NCBI GenBank assembly: GCA_902465645.1
Contig: CABQNX010000008.1
Location: 1 to 33,301, forward strand
Length of the DNA: 33,301 bases
DNA from: an uncultured Peptoniphilus sp.
Lineage (GTDB): Bacteria; Bacillota; Clostridia; Tissierellales; Peptoniphilaceae
Reading direction: 5' to 3'
The notes under the pieces are model-generated. The model had not been told where the DNA came from and did not search any database. It saw only the letters and a list, made by a program, of their open reading frames with translations. Below, one piece after another: positions 14,606 to 22,882 of the stretch. Position 1 is the first letter of the stretch; each line of letters opens with the position of its first letter. Position numbers and translations under genes: made by a program.

Positions 14606-16519
14606 ATGGCAAAGGATAAAAGACATTATGACGCGTCGGATATACAGGTCTTAGAAGGACTAGACCCCGTTAGAAAAAGACCGGGTATGTATATTGGATC
14701 TACTGGACCAAGAGGTTTACACCACCTAGTTTATGAGGTTGTAGACAACTCTATTGACGAGGCTCTTGCCGGTATATGTGATCATATTATTATAAAAATA
14801 AATAAAAATGGAAGCGTTGAAATAACTGACAATGGTTCAGGTATACCAGTTGACATCCATCCACAAACAGGTAAGTCTACAGTAGAAACAGTACTTACAA
14901 TCCTTCACGCTGGTGGTAAGTTTGACAACTCTGCTTACAAGGTTTCTGGTGGACTTCACGGTGTTGGTGTATCTGTAGTTAACGCTCTTTCAAATAAATT
15001 AGTAGCAACTGTAAAAAGAAATGGAAAAATTTACAGGCAAGAATTTTCCAAGGGACACAGAAAAAGTGACCTAGAAGTTATTGGAGAAACTAAAAAAGAT
15101 GATACTGGTACAACAATTTACTTTGAACCAGACGATACTATCTTTGAAACTGTAGAATTTTCTGATGAAGTTTTATCCAAGAGATTTAGGGAGATGGCCT
15201 TTCTAAATAAGGGGATAAGAATTGAATTTATAGATGAGAGAAAAGACTTAAAGGAAGTCTTTCACTATGAAGGTGGAATAAAATCCTTTGTTGAATTTAT
15301 TAATGCAAAGAAAAAACCAGTCCACGATGAAATCATCTACATAGATGAAGTCAGGGAAGAAACAGCAGTTGAAATTGCAATCCAATACACAGACTCCTAC
15401 TCAGAAGTTGTGCTTTCTTTTGCAAATAATATTAACACTGAAGAGGGTGGAACCCACCTTTCTGGTTTTAGGTCAGCCCTAACAAGGACCCTAAATGATT
15501 ATGGTAGAAAAAATAATATTATAAAGGAAAAGGAAGAAAACCTATCTGGTGAAGACGTGAGAGAAGGAATTTCTGCAGTTATAAGTGTAAAATTACCTGA
15601 CCCACAATTTGAAGGCCAAACTAAGGCAAAGCTAGGAAATTCTGAAACTAGGGGAGTTGTAGATTCAGTTTTATCTGAAGAATTGGCAATTTTCTTGGAA
15701 GAAAATCCAAGAGTTGGAAAACAAATCCTAGACAAGGCTCTATCAGCAAGACGTGCAAGAGAAGCTGCCAGAAAGGCAAGAGACCTTACAAGAAAGAAAA
15801 ATAATCTTGAGTCCATGACCCTTCCAGGTAAGCTTGCAGACTGTCAAAACGACGATCCAAAGAGAAATGAAATCTTCCTAGTCGAAGGTAACTCTGCTGG
15901 TGGTTCTGCCAAGGACGGCAGGGACTCAGCCTACCAAGCAATCCTACCTCTTAGGGGTAAGATTATGAACGTTGAAAAGGCAAGACTTGATAGGATGCTA
16001 AACTCTTCAGAAATCCGTGCCATGATTACAGCTTTTGGAACAGGAATTGGAGAAGAATTTGACTTAGAAAAATTAAGATACGACAAAATCATAATTATGA
16101 CCGATGCCGACGTTGACGGTGCTCACATTATGACACTTCTACTTACATTCTTCTTCAGATACATGAAGCCCCTTATAGAAGAGGGACATGTCTATGTTGC
16201 CCAAGCTCCACTTTATGGAATAGAAAAGGGAACTAAGATCTTAAGATATTGTCACAACGAAAAGGAACTTAGACTTGCCCTAAAAGAATACAAGGATTCT
16301 AAGGTCAACATAAAGAGGTACAAGGGTCTTGGGGAAATGGACCCAGAACAACTTTGGGAGACTACAATGAACCCAGACAACAGGCTTCTTTTAAAGGTAA
16401 ATATAGAAGATTTATCAGAAGCAGACGACACTTTCTCAATTCTAATGGGAACAGAAGTTGAACCAAGAAGAGACTTTATAACAGAAAATGCAGTTTATGC
16501 AGATTATATAGATGCATAG
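14606..16519 (+). CDS. gyrB: DNA gyrase subunit B
   Basis: ATPase subunit of gyrase, 637 residues, the short Gram-positive form. The GHKL ATP site shows EVVDNSIDEALAG and GGLHGVGVSVVNALS; the TOPRIM domain has LVEGNSAGGSAKDGRD and DADVDGAH; the C-terminal region has KRYKGLGEMDPEQLWETTM. The ATG follows AGGAG by 5 bases and lies 16 bases after recF. gyrA follows 9 bases after the stop. Confidence 0.98.
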   Translation: MAKDKRHYDASDIQVLEGLDPVRKRPGMYIGSTGPRGLHHLVYEVVDNSIDEALAGICDHIIIKINKNGSVEITDNGSGIPVDIHPQTGKSTVETVLTILHAGGKFDNSAYKVSGGLHGVGVSVVNALSNKLVATVKRNGKIYRQEFSKGHRKSDLEVIGETKKDDTGTTIYFEPDDTIFETVEFSDEVLSKRFREMAFLNKGIRIEFIDERKDLKEVFHYEGGIKSFVEFINAKKKPVHDEIIYIDEVREETAVEIAIQYTDSYSEVVLSFANNINTEEGGTHLSGFRSALTRTLNDYGRKNNIIKEKEENLSGEDVREGISAVISVKLPDPQFEGQTKAKLGNSETRGVVDSVLSEELAIFLEENPRVGKQILDKALSARRAREAARKARDLTRKKNNLESMTLPGKLADCQNDDPKRNEIFLVEGNSAGGSAKDGRDSAYQAILPLRGKIMNVEKARLDRMLNSSEIRAMITAFGTGIGEEFDLEKLRYDKIIIMTDADVDGAHIMTLLLTFFFRYMKPLIEEGHVYVAQAPLYGIEKGTKILRYCHNEKELRLALKEYKDSKVNIKRYKGLGEMDPEQLWETTMNPDNRLLLKVNIEDLSEADDTFSILMGTEVEPRRDFITENAVYADYIDA

Positions 16520-16528
16520 GAGTAAACT

Positions 16529-18958
16529 ATGAGTGAAAATAAGATTATAGAATCAGGAATACTTGATGTAGATATTAATAAGAAGATGAGGTCTTCTTAT
16601 CTTGACTATTCAATGTCTGTAATTGTTGCAAGAGCACTTCCTGATGTACGTGATGGACTAAAACCAGTCCATAGAAGAATTTTATACGGTATGCAGGGAC
16701 TTAATCTTGCATCCAATGGACCCTACAGAAAGTCAGCAAGGCTTGTTGGGGATGTAATGGGTAAGTATCACCCTCACGGTGACTCATCTATTTACGAAGC
16801 AACAGTTAGACTTGCCCAAGACTTTAACACAAGATATACCCTAGTTGATGGCCAAGGTAACTTTGGTAACATTGATGGTGACGGGGCTGCGGCTATGCGT
16901 TATACAGAAGTTAGGATGACCAAGCTTGCAGAAGAAATGCTAAGAGACATTAATAAGGATACAGTTGATTTTGTTCCAAACTTTGATGAAAACGAAAAGG
17001 AACCAACAATACTTCCAGCAAGATTTCCAAATCTTTTAGTAAATGGATCTAGTGGTATTGCAGTAGGTATGGCTACAAATATGGCTCCTCACAATATGAA
17101 TGAGTCCATTGACGGAATTATAGCCTACATTGACAATGATGACATTTCTATAGCTGAACTTAATCAAATAATTAAGGGACCAGACTTCCCTACAGGTGCC
17201 CAAATTATGGGAACTGAAGGAATAAGAGCAGCCTATGAAACAGGTAGAGGAAAGATAACTGTAAGGGCAGTTGCAGAAATCAAAGCCTTTAAGAACAATC
17301 GTGAAAAAATTGTAATAACAGAACTTCCTTACCAAGTTAATAAGTCTTCACTTATTATGAAGATTGCAGAACTTGCTAAGAACAAGGTAATAGATGGAAT
17401 TTCAAATATAACTGATGCCTCAAATAGGAAGGGCATCAACATAATAGTTGAACTAAAAAGAGATGCCAATGCAGAAGTTGTTTTAAATAAGCTTTATAAA
17501 AACACCCAAATGCAAACAACTTTTGGGATTATAAATCTTGCCCTAGTTAATGGTAAGCCAGAAATCCTAAATCTTAAGGAAATTATAAGATACTATGTTG
17601 ACCACCAAGTTGAAGTGGTGACTAGGAGGACAAAGTTCGACCTAGACAAGGCAGAAAAGAGGGCCCACATAGTTGAAGGTCTTTTCATTGCTCTTGACAA
17701 TATCGATAGGATTATAAAAATTGTAAGGGCATCTAAGGATGACAAGGAAGCTAAGGAAAAGTTCTATGAAGAATTTAAATTAACAGAAGAACAATCCCAA
17801 GCTATCTTGGACATGAGAATCAGAAGACTTACTGGACTTGAAAGAGATAGACTTGAAGCTGAATATGAAAAACTTCAAGCTGATATCAAGTGGTTTAGGG
17901 AAATCTTAGAAAATAATGATGTCCTTATGAACCTAATCAAGGAAGAACTTCTTGAAATAAAGGAAAAATATGGTGACCTAAGAAGAACTGTTATCTCCCA
18001 CGATTCTACTGATATAGAAATTGAAGACATTATAAAGAAAGAAGATGTTGTAATAACTCTTACTCAATTTGGCTATATCAAGAGGATGAGCGAGGGAACT
18101 TACAAGCCACAAAAAAGAGGTGGCAGGGGAGTTTCTTCTGGCAATATGAGGGATAAGGACTTTGTCAAAGAATTATTTGTCACATCTACTCACGATATGA
18201 TTTTATTCTTTACATCACTTGGTAATGTCTTTAAGTTAAAGGCTTACGAAATACCAGAAGACTCAAGGACATCAAGAGGTACAGCTATAATAAATTTACT
18301 TGACCTTGAAGAAGATGAAAGGGTAACTTCAATAATACCTGTTAAGGAATATGACCCAGACCTAAACTTCTTAATGGTAACTGAAAAGGGACTTATTAAG
18401 AGAACTCCATTTAAGGATTACAAAAATATTAGAAAATCTGGTATCATTGCTATAAAGTTAAATGAAGATGATAAATTAATCGATGTTCATTTGACTAAGA
18501 ATAATGAAGATGTAATACTTGTAACTAAAAAGGGCCTATCAATTAGGTTCAACGAAGAACAAGTTAGAAAGTCTGGTAGAAACTCTATGGGAGTTAAGTC
18601 CATAGACCTTGCTGATGATGACATTGTAGTTTCATCTGATTTAGTGTTGGAAGATAAGTATCTTCTTGTTATATCAGAAAATGGTTATGGAAAATTAACT
18701 GAAATAGACAAGTACAGACCACAAAATAGGGGTGGAAAGGGACTTCTAACTTACAAGATTACAAATAAAACTGGAGATGTTGCTTCAGCTGCCGTAGTTG
18801 AAAAAGAAGACGACGTTATGATAATTGCAAACTCTGGAATTATTATAAGGATTCTTACAGAAGATATCTCCATTCAAGGAAGAAATACATCTGGTGTTAA
18901 ACTTATGAATTTGACAGATGCAAAAGTTGTAGCTGTTGCGAATTACATTGGAGACTAG
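16529..18958 (+). CDS. gyrA: DNA gyrase subunit A
   Basis: DNA cleavage and rejoining subunit, 809 residues. The catalytic tyrosine is Tyr125 in AAMRYTEVRM. The quinolone-determining region reads HPHGDSSIYEATVRLAQDF; Ser86 and Glu90, equivalent to E. coli Ser83 and Asp87, are the usual susceptible-type residues for Gram-positives, so no classical target resistance is visible. The C-terminal beta-pinwheel begins with the GyrA box variant QKRGGRG. A STAS gene follows after only 8 bases. Confidence 0.98.
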   Translation: MSENKIIESGILDVDINKKMRSSYLDYSMSVIVARALPDVRDGLKPVHRRILYGMQGLNLASNGPYRKSARLVGDVMGKYHPHGDSSIYEATVRLAQDFNTRYTLVDGQGNFGNIDGDGAAAMRYTEVRMTKLAEEMLRDINKDTVDFVPNFDENEKEPTILPARFPNLLVNGSSGIAVGMATNMAPHNMNESIDGIIAYIDNDDISIAELNQIIKGPDFPTGAQIMGTEGIRAAYETGRGKITVRAVAEIKAFKNNREKIVITELPYQVNKSSLIMKIAELAKNKVIDGISNITDASNRKGINIIVELKRDANAEVVLNKLYKNTQMQTTFGIINLALVNGKPEILNLKEIIRYYVDHQVEVVTRRTKFDLDKAEKRAHIVEGLFIALDNIDRIIKIVRASKDDKEAKEKFYEEFKLTEEQSQAILDMRIRRLTGLERDRLEAEYEKLQADIKWFREILENNDVLMNLIKEELLEIKEKYGDLRRTVISHDSTDIEIEDIIKKEDVVITLTQFGYIKRMSEGTYKPQKRGGRGVSSGNMRDKDFVKELFVTSTHDMILFFTSLGNVFKLKAYEIPEDSRTSRGTAIINLLDLEEDERVTSIIPVKEYDPDLNFLMVTEKGLIKRTPFKDYKNIRKSGIIAIKLNEDDKLIDVHLTKNNEDVILVTKKGLSIRFNEEQVRKSGRNSMGVKSIDLADDDIVVSSDLVLEDKYLLVISENGYGKLTEIDKYRPQNRGGKGLLTYKITNKTGDVASAAVVEKEDDVMIIANSGIIIRILTEDISIQGRNTSGVKLMNLTDAKVVAVANYIGD

Positions 18959-18966
18959 GAGGATTT

Positions 18967-19278
18967 ATGGAATTTAAATTAGAGTCAAAAAACACTGATG
19001 AATTTTTAGTATTATATCCAATGGGAGAACTTGACGTTTATAATACAAAGAAATTCAAGGAAAAATCTATAAAACTTTATGAAAAAGATAAAAAGGATAT
19101 TTTATTCGACTGTAAAGAACTAGAATATTTAGACTCTACAGGTTTAGGATCTCTTATCTTTATCCTAAAAGAAGTAGAAAAAAATGATAATAAAATTGTA
19201 ATTGAAAACCTAAATCCACAAATTATGAAACTCTTCAAGATAACTAAGCTTGAAGATATGTTTGAAATCAGGGGGTAG
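18967..19278 (+). CDS. STAS-domain anti-anti-sigma factor (SpoIIAA/RsbV type)
   Basis: Partner-switching protein of 103 residues: the unphosphorylated form binds the anti-sigma factor and frees sigma. The STAS fold is complete (GELDVYNTKKFKEK; FDCKELEYLDSTGLGSLIFIL; IENLNPQIMKLFKITKLEDMFEI). Ser57 in LDSTGLG aligns with the phosphorylated Ser58 of Bacillus SpoIIAA. Strong AGGAGG precedes the ATG, 8 bases after gyrA, so it probably rides on the gyrase transcript. An anti-sigma-like gene and a sigma factor follow at once, in the order of spoIIAA-spoIIAB-sigF or rsbV-rsbW-sigB. Confidence 0.9.
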   Translation: MEFKLESKNTDEFLVLYPMGELDVYNTKKFKEKSIKLYEKDKKDILFDCKELEYLDSTGLGSLIFILKEVEKNDNKIVIENLNPQIMKLFKITKLEDMFEIRG

Positions 19279-19279
19279 T

Positions 19280-19630
19280 ATGGATACTTTAAAATACCAA
19301 ATACCCAATGATGCCAAATATTTTTCTACAGTTAGACTTATGCTTTCTGGCATCTTAAATATCCTAAATAGGGACATAGAAGAGATAGAAGACCTAAAGA
19401 TGGCTGTAACAGAAACTTTAAATATTTGTCACAAGTTAGGCGAAGATGACCATATAGACTTGGTCTTTGAAATAGAAGAAGCTAAAAATATAAAAATTTA
19501 TGTAAGTGAAATTAGTGAAGAGAAATTAGATGCATCTGAAGACCTATCTCTTGCAAAGACTATTATAGATTGTCTTGTAGATGAATCTCATTTTGATGGA
19601 AATAAATTTATTTTATCTAAAAAATTATAA
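19280..19630 (+). CDS. degenerate anti-sigma factor (RsbW/SpoIIAB-like position)
   Basis: A protein of 116 residues in the place of the anti-sigma serine kinase. The ATG at 19280 is chosen because GGGGG precedes it and the longer frame lies within the STAS gene. The N-terminal half resembles RsbW/SpoIIAB (PNDAKYFSTVRLMLSGIL; EIEDLKMAVTETLNICHKLG). The nucleotide-binding boxes look lost: aligned without gaps, the N-box Asn and His of SpoIIAB fall on Ile49 and Leu53, the D-x-G-x-G box is replaced by SEISEEKLD, and the glycine-rich lid by DLSLAKTII. It may bind sigma or STAS without being a kinase. A compact variant of the GHKL family with shifted motifs is the alternative. Confidence 0.75.
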   Translation: MDTLKYQIPNDAKYFSTVRLMLSGILNILNRDIEEIEDLKMAVTETLNICHKLGEDDHIDLVFEIEEAKNIKIYVSEISEEKLDASEDLSLAKTIIDCLVDESHFDGNKFILSKKL

Positions 19631-19638
19631 GGGTTGCT

Positions 19639-20424
19639 ATGAATTTAAAAGAATACAACAATTTAGATAGAAGACTAACAAAGGAAGAGAGAAAAGAACT
19701 TTTTAATGAATATCACAAGACAAGAGAGCAAGAGATCAGGGATATTCTTATAGAAGAGCACCTCTACATTGCAGAAATCCTATCTAAAAAATATACGGGC
19801 AGAGGAATAGATTATGATGATATCTATCAAGTGGCATCTATTGGATTAATCTATGCCATTGAGAGATACGACCCTGAAAAGGGCTTCGAGTTTTCTTCCT
19901 TTGCCACTCCAACAATAATTGGAGAGATAAAAAAATATTTTAGGGACAATGGTTGGACTATTAGAGTCCCAAGGAGAATCCAAGAACTTTCAAAAAAGAT
20001 TTCCAATGCGACTGTGAGTCTTTCACAAAAGTACCAAAAGACTCCAACAATAGACGAGATTGCAGAATACTTGGATTCAACTCCAGAGGAAGTTATGGAG
20101 GCCATGGAAGCATCTAAGGTCTACACTCCACAATCTCTTGATGTAACTTATGAATCTGGGGATGAAAATGAAGTCAACTTATCTGATTTAATAGGAATTG
20201 AAGAAGAATATTTTGACAAGATAGAATCCAATGACTTTTTTAAGAAGGCTATGGAAAACCTAGATGAAGTTGAAAGGACAATTCTTATTGACAGGTACTT
20301 CAACAAGAAGACTCAAGTTGTAATTGCCAAGAAATTAAACATTTCTCAAATGACAGTTTCAAGAATTGAGAAGAAGGTCTTGGAGAAGATGAAAAAAGAA
20401 GTCGCTAAGACTATGGAGGTATAA
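19639..20424 (+). CDS. SigB/SigF/SigG-family RNA polymerase sigma factor
   Basis: Group 3 sigma-70 factor, 261 residues. Region 2 is clear (YDDIYQVASIGLIYAIERYDPEKGFEFSSFATPTIIGEIKKYFRDNGWTIRVPRR), with region 3 (IDEIAEYLDSTPEEVMEA) and a region 4 helix-turn-helix (QVVIAKKLNISQMTVSRIEKKVLEKM). It follows the STAS and anti-sigma-like genes, so it is the likely target of that switch. Whether it is a stress (SigB) or a sporulation-derived (SigF) factor cannot be told from the window. No sporulation gene is near. Its stop overlaps the ATG of the next gene. Confidence 0.93.
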   Translation: MNLKEYNNLDRRLTKEERKELFNEYHKTREQEIRDILIEEHLYIAEILSKKYTGRGIDYDDIYQVASIGLIYAIERYDPEKGFEFSSFATPTIIGEIKKYFRDNGWTIRVPRRIQELSKKISNATVSLSQKYQKTPTIDEIAEYLDSTPEEVMEAMEASKVYTPQSLDVTYESGDENEVNLSDLIGIEEEYFDKIESNDFFKKAMENLDEVERTILIDRYFNKKTQVVIAKKLNISQMTVSRIEKKVLEKMKKEVAKTMEV

Positions 20425-21095
20425 TGAATAGAAATAGATACCTGGTTACACTTTTAAAATTAGTGAATACCTTTGAAATAGTTGTCTCAATCATGCTTAT
20501 AGCTGGTGTAATTGTTTCAGTGCCAGATATAATGAAATATTACTTCAAGATACTGACAAATGATGCAGTCCTATCTTATGAAATATTCCAAAATTTTCTA
20601 TCCCATGTCCTCTTACTAGTAATAGCCATAGAGTTTGTGGTACTTATGATTGCACATACAGACACCAACATCATCCACTTGATCTTGCTTGTAATCTCAA
20701 GGAAGATGCTGGTTTACTCTGACACTATGCTTGATTTACTTATAGCAACTATAGCCATAGCAGTACTCTTTGCTGTTAGGAAGTTCTTGTTAACAGGAGT
20801 AAATATGGATGCTGAAGGAAATGAAAATGAGTACTCTGCATCAACTCCTATGAAGATTCTAAACAAGAGGTATGGATTTGATATAGAAGCAGGAAAAACT
20901 ACGACTATTGGTGGTTATGTAGCAGGTCTTCTCATAAAGAATGCAGAAGAAGCAGAAGTTGGTGTTATTGTCGACGATGGCGAATACATTTTCCAAATTG
21001 TCAAGATGGCAAGTGGTGGTGTAATAGAAACTGTTTCTGTTGAGAGAATTGATGAAAAAATAGAAAAAGAAAAGAAAAAAGATATCAAAAAATAA
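20424..21095 (+). CDS. membrane protein: PsiE-like helices plus CorC/HlyC-type domain
   Basis: A 223-residue protein. Hydrophobic segments lie at about 10-33, 57-80 and 98-118, resembling the PsiE-like phosphate-starvation membrane family. After a linker, residues 144-205 (TTTIGGYVAGLL, then VDDGEYIFQIVKMASGGVIETVSVERID) match the pattern of the transporter-associated CorC/HlyC domain that ends some ion transporters. The tail is lysine-rich. It is coupled to the sigma gene by TAATG with GGAGG just upstream, and a terminator follows. It could be an output or an input of the sigma module. The domain assignments are by eye. Confidence 0.7.
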   Translation: MNRNRYLVTLLKLVNTFEIVVSIMLIAGVIVSVPDIMKYYFKILTNDAVLSYEIFQNFLSHVLLLVIAIEFVVLMIAHTDTNIIHLILLVISRKMLVYSDTMLDLLIATIAIAVLFAVRKFLLTGVNMDAEGNENEYSASTPMKILNKRYGFDIEAGKTTTIGGYVAGLLIKNAEEAEVGVIVDDGEYIFQIVKMASGGVIETVSVERIDEKIEKEKKKDIKK

Positions 21096-21110
21096 AATAA
21101 ATAAAGATTA

Positions 21111-21139
21111 AAAGTGTCGGTTTGTCCGGCACTTTTTTT
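21111..21139 (+). terminator. terminator of the origin/gyrase/sigma gene run
   Basis: AAAGTGTCGG, loop TTTGT, then CCGGCACTTT continuing into a T run: a 9-10 bp stem with one G-U pair, 16 bases after the membrane-protein stop. It is the first clear rightward terminator after dnaA. Confidence 0.88.
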
Positions 21140-21140
21140 G

Positions 21141-21195
21141 AACTTATAAAACTTATCTTAACTTACTTTAGATTATCAACTTATAAAAAACTTGT
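21141..21195. repeat. phased AACTTAT repeats upstream of glpK
   Basis: Five copies of AACTTAT or a one-base variant start at 21141, 21150, 21160, 21178 and 21189, that is at intervals of about 9-11 bases or twice that. They may be a regulator site or simply AT-rich sequence. Confidence 0.4.
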
Positions 21196-21314
21196 AAGTG
21201 CAAAATTATTAGTTATTTAAAAAATTTTAAAAGTCTGTAATATTTTGTAAATTATAAATTACAAGTCCATAATTTTTACTAAAACTACAAAAGGGAAGAA
21301 AAAAATATTTAAAA

Positions 21315-21323
21315 TGTTATAAT
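21315..21323 (+). promoter_or_regulatory. possible extended -10 for glpK
   Basis: TGTTATAAT is a perfect extended -10, but it lies only 15 bases before the ATG at 21339, which would leave an almost leaderless message. No good -35 is seen. The same 9-mer occurs upstream of the cysteine desulfidase-like gene. Confidence 0.35.
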
Positions 21324-21338
21324 AAAATTGGTGATATG

Positions 21339-22826
21339 ATGAAATACATAATGGCATTCGATGCAGGTACAACATCTGCTAGAACTATAATTTTTGATAA
21401 AAAGGGAAATCCAGTTTCTGTTGCCCAAAAGGACCTGATCAAGCACTTTCCAAAACCTGGCTACGTAGAAGAAGAACCAGATGACTTGTGGTCCAAACAA
21501 ATTGGTACAGCAGTTGAAGCCATGTCTAGGAAGGAAATTGACCCCGAAGACATAGCAGCAATTGGGATAACTAACCAAAGGGAAACGACAATTGTCTGGA
21601 ACAAGAAGACCATGGAGCCAGTTTACAATGCAATTGTCTGGCAGTGTAAGAGGACTTCAAAATATTGTGAAGAATTAAAAGAAAGAGGCCTGGAAGAAAC
21701 TATAAGAGAAAAGACAGGCCTTGTAATTGACCCTTATTTTTCTGCGACAAAAATCAGATGGATCCTTGAAAATGTGGAAGGAGCAAGAGAATTAGCAGAT
21801 AAGGGAGACCTCCTCTTTGGGACAGTTGAAACCTACCTTATCTACAAGTTGACAGATGGAGAAGTCCACATAACTGACTATACCAATGCTTCAAGGACTA
21901 TGCTCTTTAACATAAAAGAAAAGAAGTGGGACGATGAACTTCTTGAAATTTTTGACATTCCAAAGTCCATGCTTCCAGAGATAAAAAATTCTAGTGAAGT
22001 TTATGGCAAGTGTAAGTCCAAGTATCTTGGTTGCGAAATACCTATAGGAGGGGCAATTGGCGACCAACAGTCTTCGCTTTTTGGGACAGCTTCCTTTGAA
22101 AAGGGGATGGCAAAGTCTACCTTTGGAACAGGAGCCTTTATCCTAATGAATACAGGCGATGAGCTAATTAGGTCGCAAAATGGTCTTGTGACAACTATAG
22201 CCTGGGCCATGGACGGACAAATAAAGTATGCCCTTGAGGGGTCTATCTTTGAAGCAGGATCTTGCATAGACTTTATGCGTGACAATTTAAGGATAATTGA
22301 CCAGGCAGATGATTCTGAATACATGGCAAATAAGGTTGAAGACACTAATGACTGCTACTTTATACCAGCTTTCACAGGTCTAGGTGCTCCCTACTGGGAT
22401 CAATATGCCAGAGGGTCTATAGTAGGCCTTACAGGGTCCGTAAATAAATATCATGTAGTGAGAGCTGCCCTAGAATCAATAGCCTATTTATCCTGCGATG
22501 TAATAAAGGCCATGCAAGAGGATTCAAAGACAAAGATCAGGTCACTTACAGTTGACGGTGGAGTTAGCAAGAACAACTTTTTGATGAAGTTTTTATCAGA
22601 CATAGTTGATGTCCACATAGAAAGGCCAAAGGTTGTAGAACTAACTGCCTTAGGAGCTTGTTATATGGCAGGACTGGCAGTAGGATTTTGGAAAGATATT
22701 GACGAAATAAGAGAAAATAACGCCATAGATAAGTGCTTCGATCCAGATATGGATGAAGAAGAGAGAAATAAAAAAATTTCAAGATGGCATGAAGCTGTTA
22801 AATATTCTATGAATTGGGCAAAATAA
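21339..22826 (+). CDS. glpK: glycerol kinase
   Basis: FGGY-family kinase making glycerol 3-phosphate, 495 residues from the second of two adjacent ATGs; GGTG is 5 bases before it and too close to the first. Motifs: FDAGTTSARTIIFD at the N-terminus, ITNQRETTIVWNKKT, GDQQSSLFGTASFEKGMAKSTFGTGAF and LTVDGGVSKNNFLMKFLSDI. The histidine that PTS HPr phosphorylates in Bacillus and enterococcal GlpK (in a YHFFG-type stretch before the GDQQ motif) is missing: here it reads CKSKYLGCEIPIGG, so PTS activation is unlikely. No glpF or glpD is beside it. Confidence 0.96.
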   Translation: MKYIMAFDAGTTSARTIIFDKKGNPVSVAQKDLIKHFPKPGYVEEEPDDLWSKQIGTAVEAMSRKEIDPEDIAAIGITNQRETTIVWNKKTMEPVYNAIVWQCKRTSKYCEELKERGLEETIREKTGLVIDPYFSATKIRWILENVEGARELADKGDLLFGTVETYLIYKLTDGEVHITDYTNASRTMLFNIKEKKWDDELLEIFDIPKSMLPEIKNSSEVYGKCKSKYLGCEIPIGGAIGDQQSSLFGTASFEKGMAKSTFGTGAFILMNTGDELIRSQNGLVTTIAWAMDGQIKYALEGSIFEAGSCIDFMRDNLRIIDQADDSEYMANKVEDTNDCYFIPAFTGLGAPYWDQYARGSIVGLTGSVNKYHVVRAALESIAYLSCDVIKAMQEDSKTKIRSLTVDGGVSKNNFLMKFLSDIVDVHIERPKVVELTALGACYMAGLAVGFWKDIDEIRENNAIDKCFDPDMDEEERNKKISRWHEAVKYSMNWAK

Positions 22827-22838
22827 ATAAAAAAGAAG

Positions 22839-22872
22839 AAGGAGACCAAATCGAAATAGACTAGGTCTCCTT
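22839..22872. terminator. bidirectional terminator between glpK and the ABC permease gene
   Basis: AAGGAGACC (22839-22847) pairs perfectly with GGTCTCCTT (22864-22872). The minus-strand reading ends in a T-rich tail, so it best serves the leftward permease gene. The plus-strand tail is weak. Confidence 0.7.
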
Positions 22873-22882
22873 TAAATTTAAT

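Noticed and set aside
16529..18958. Possible quinolone resistance changes in GyrA
   Set aside because: Ser86 and Glu90 are the usual wild-type residues of Gram-positive GyrA.
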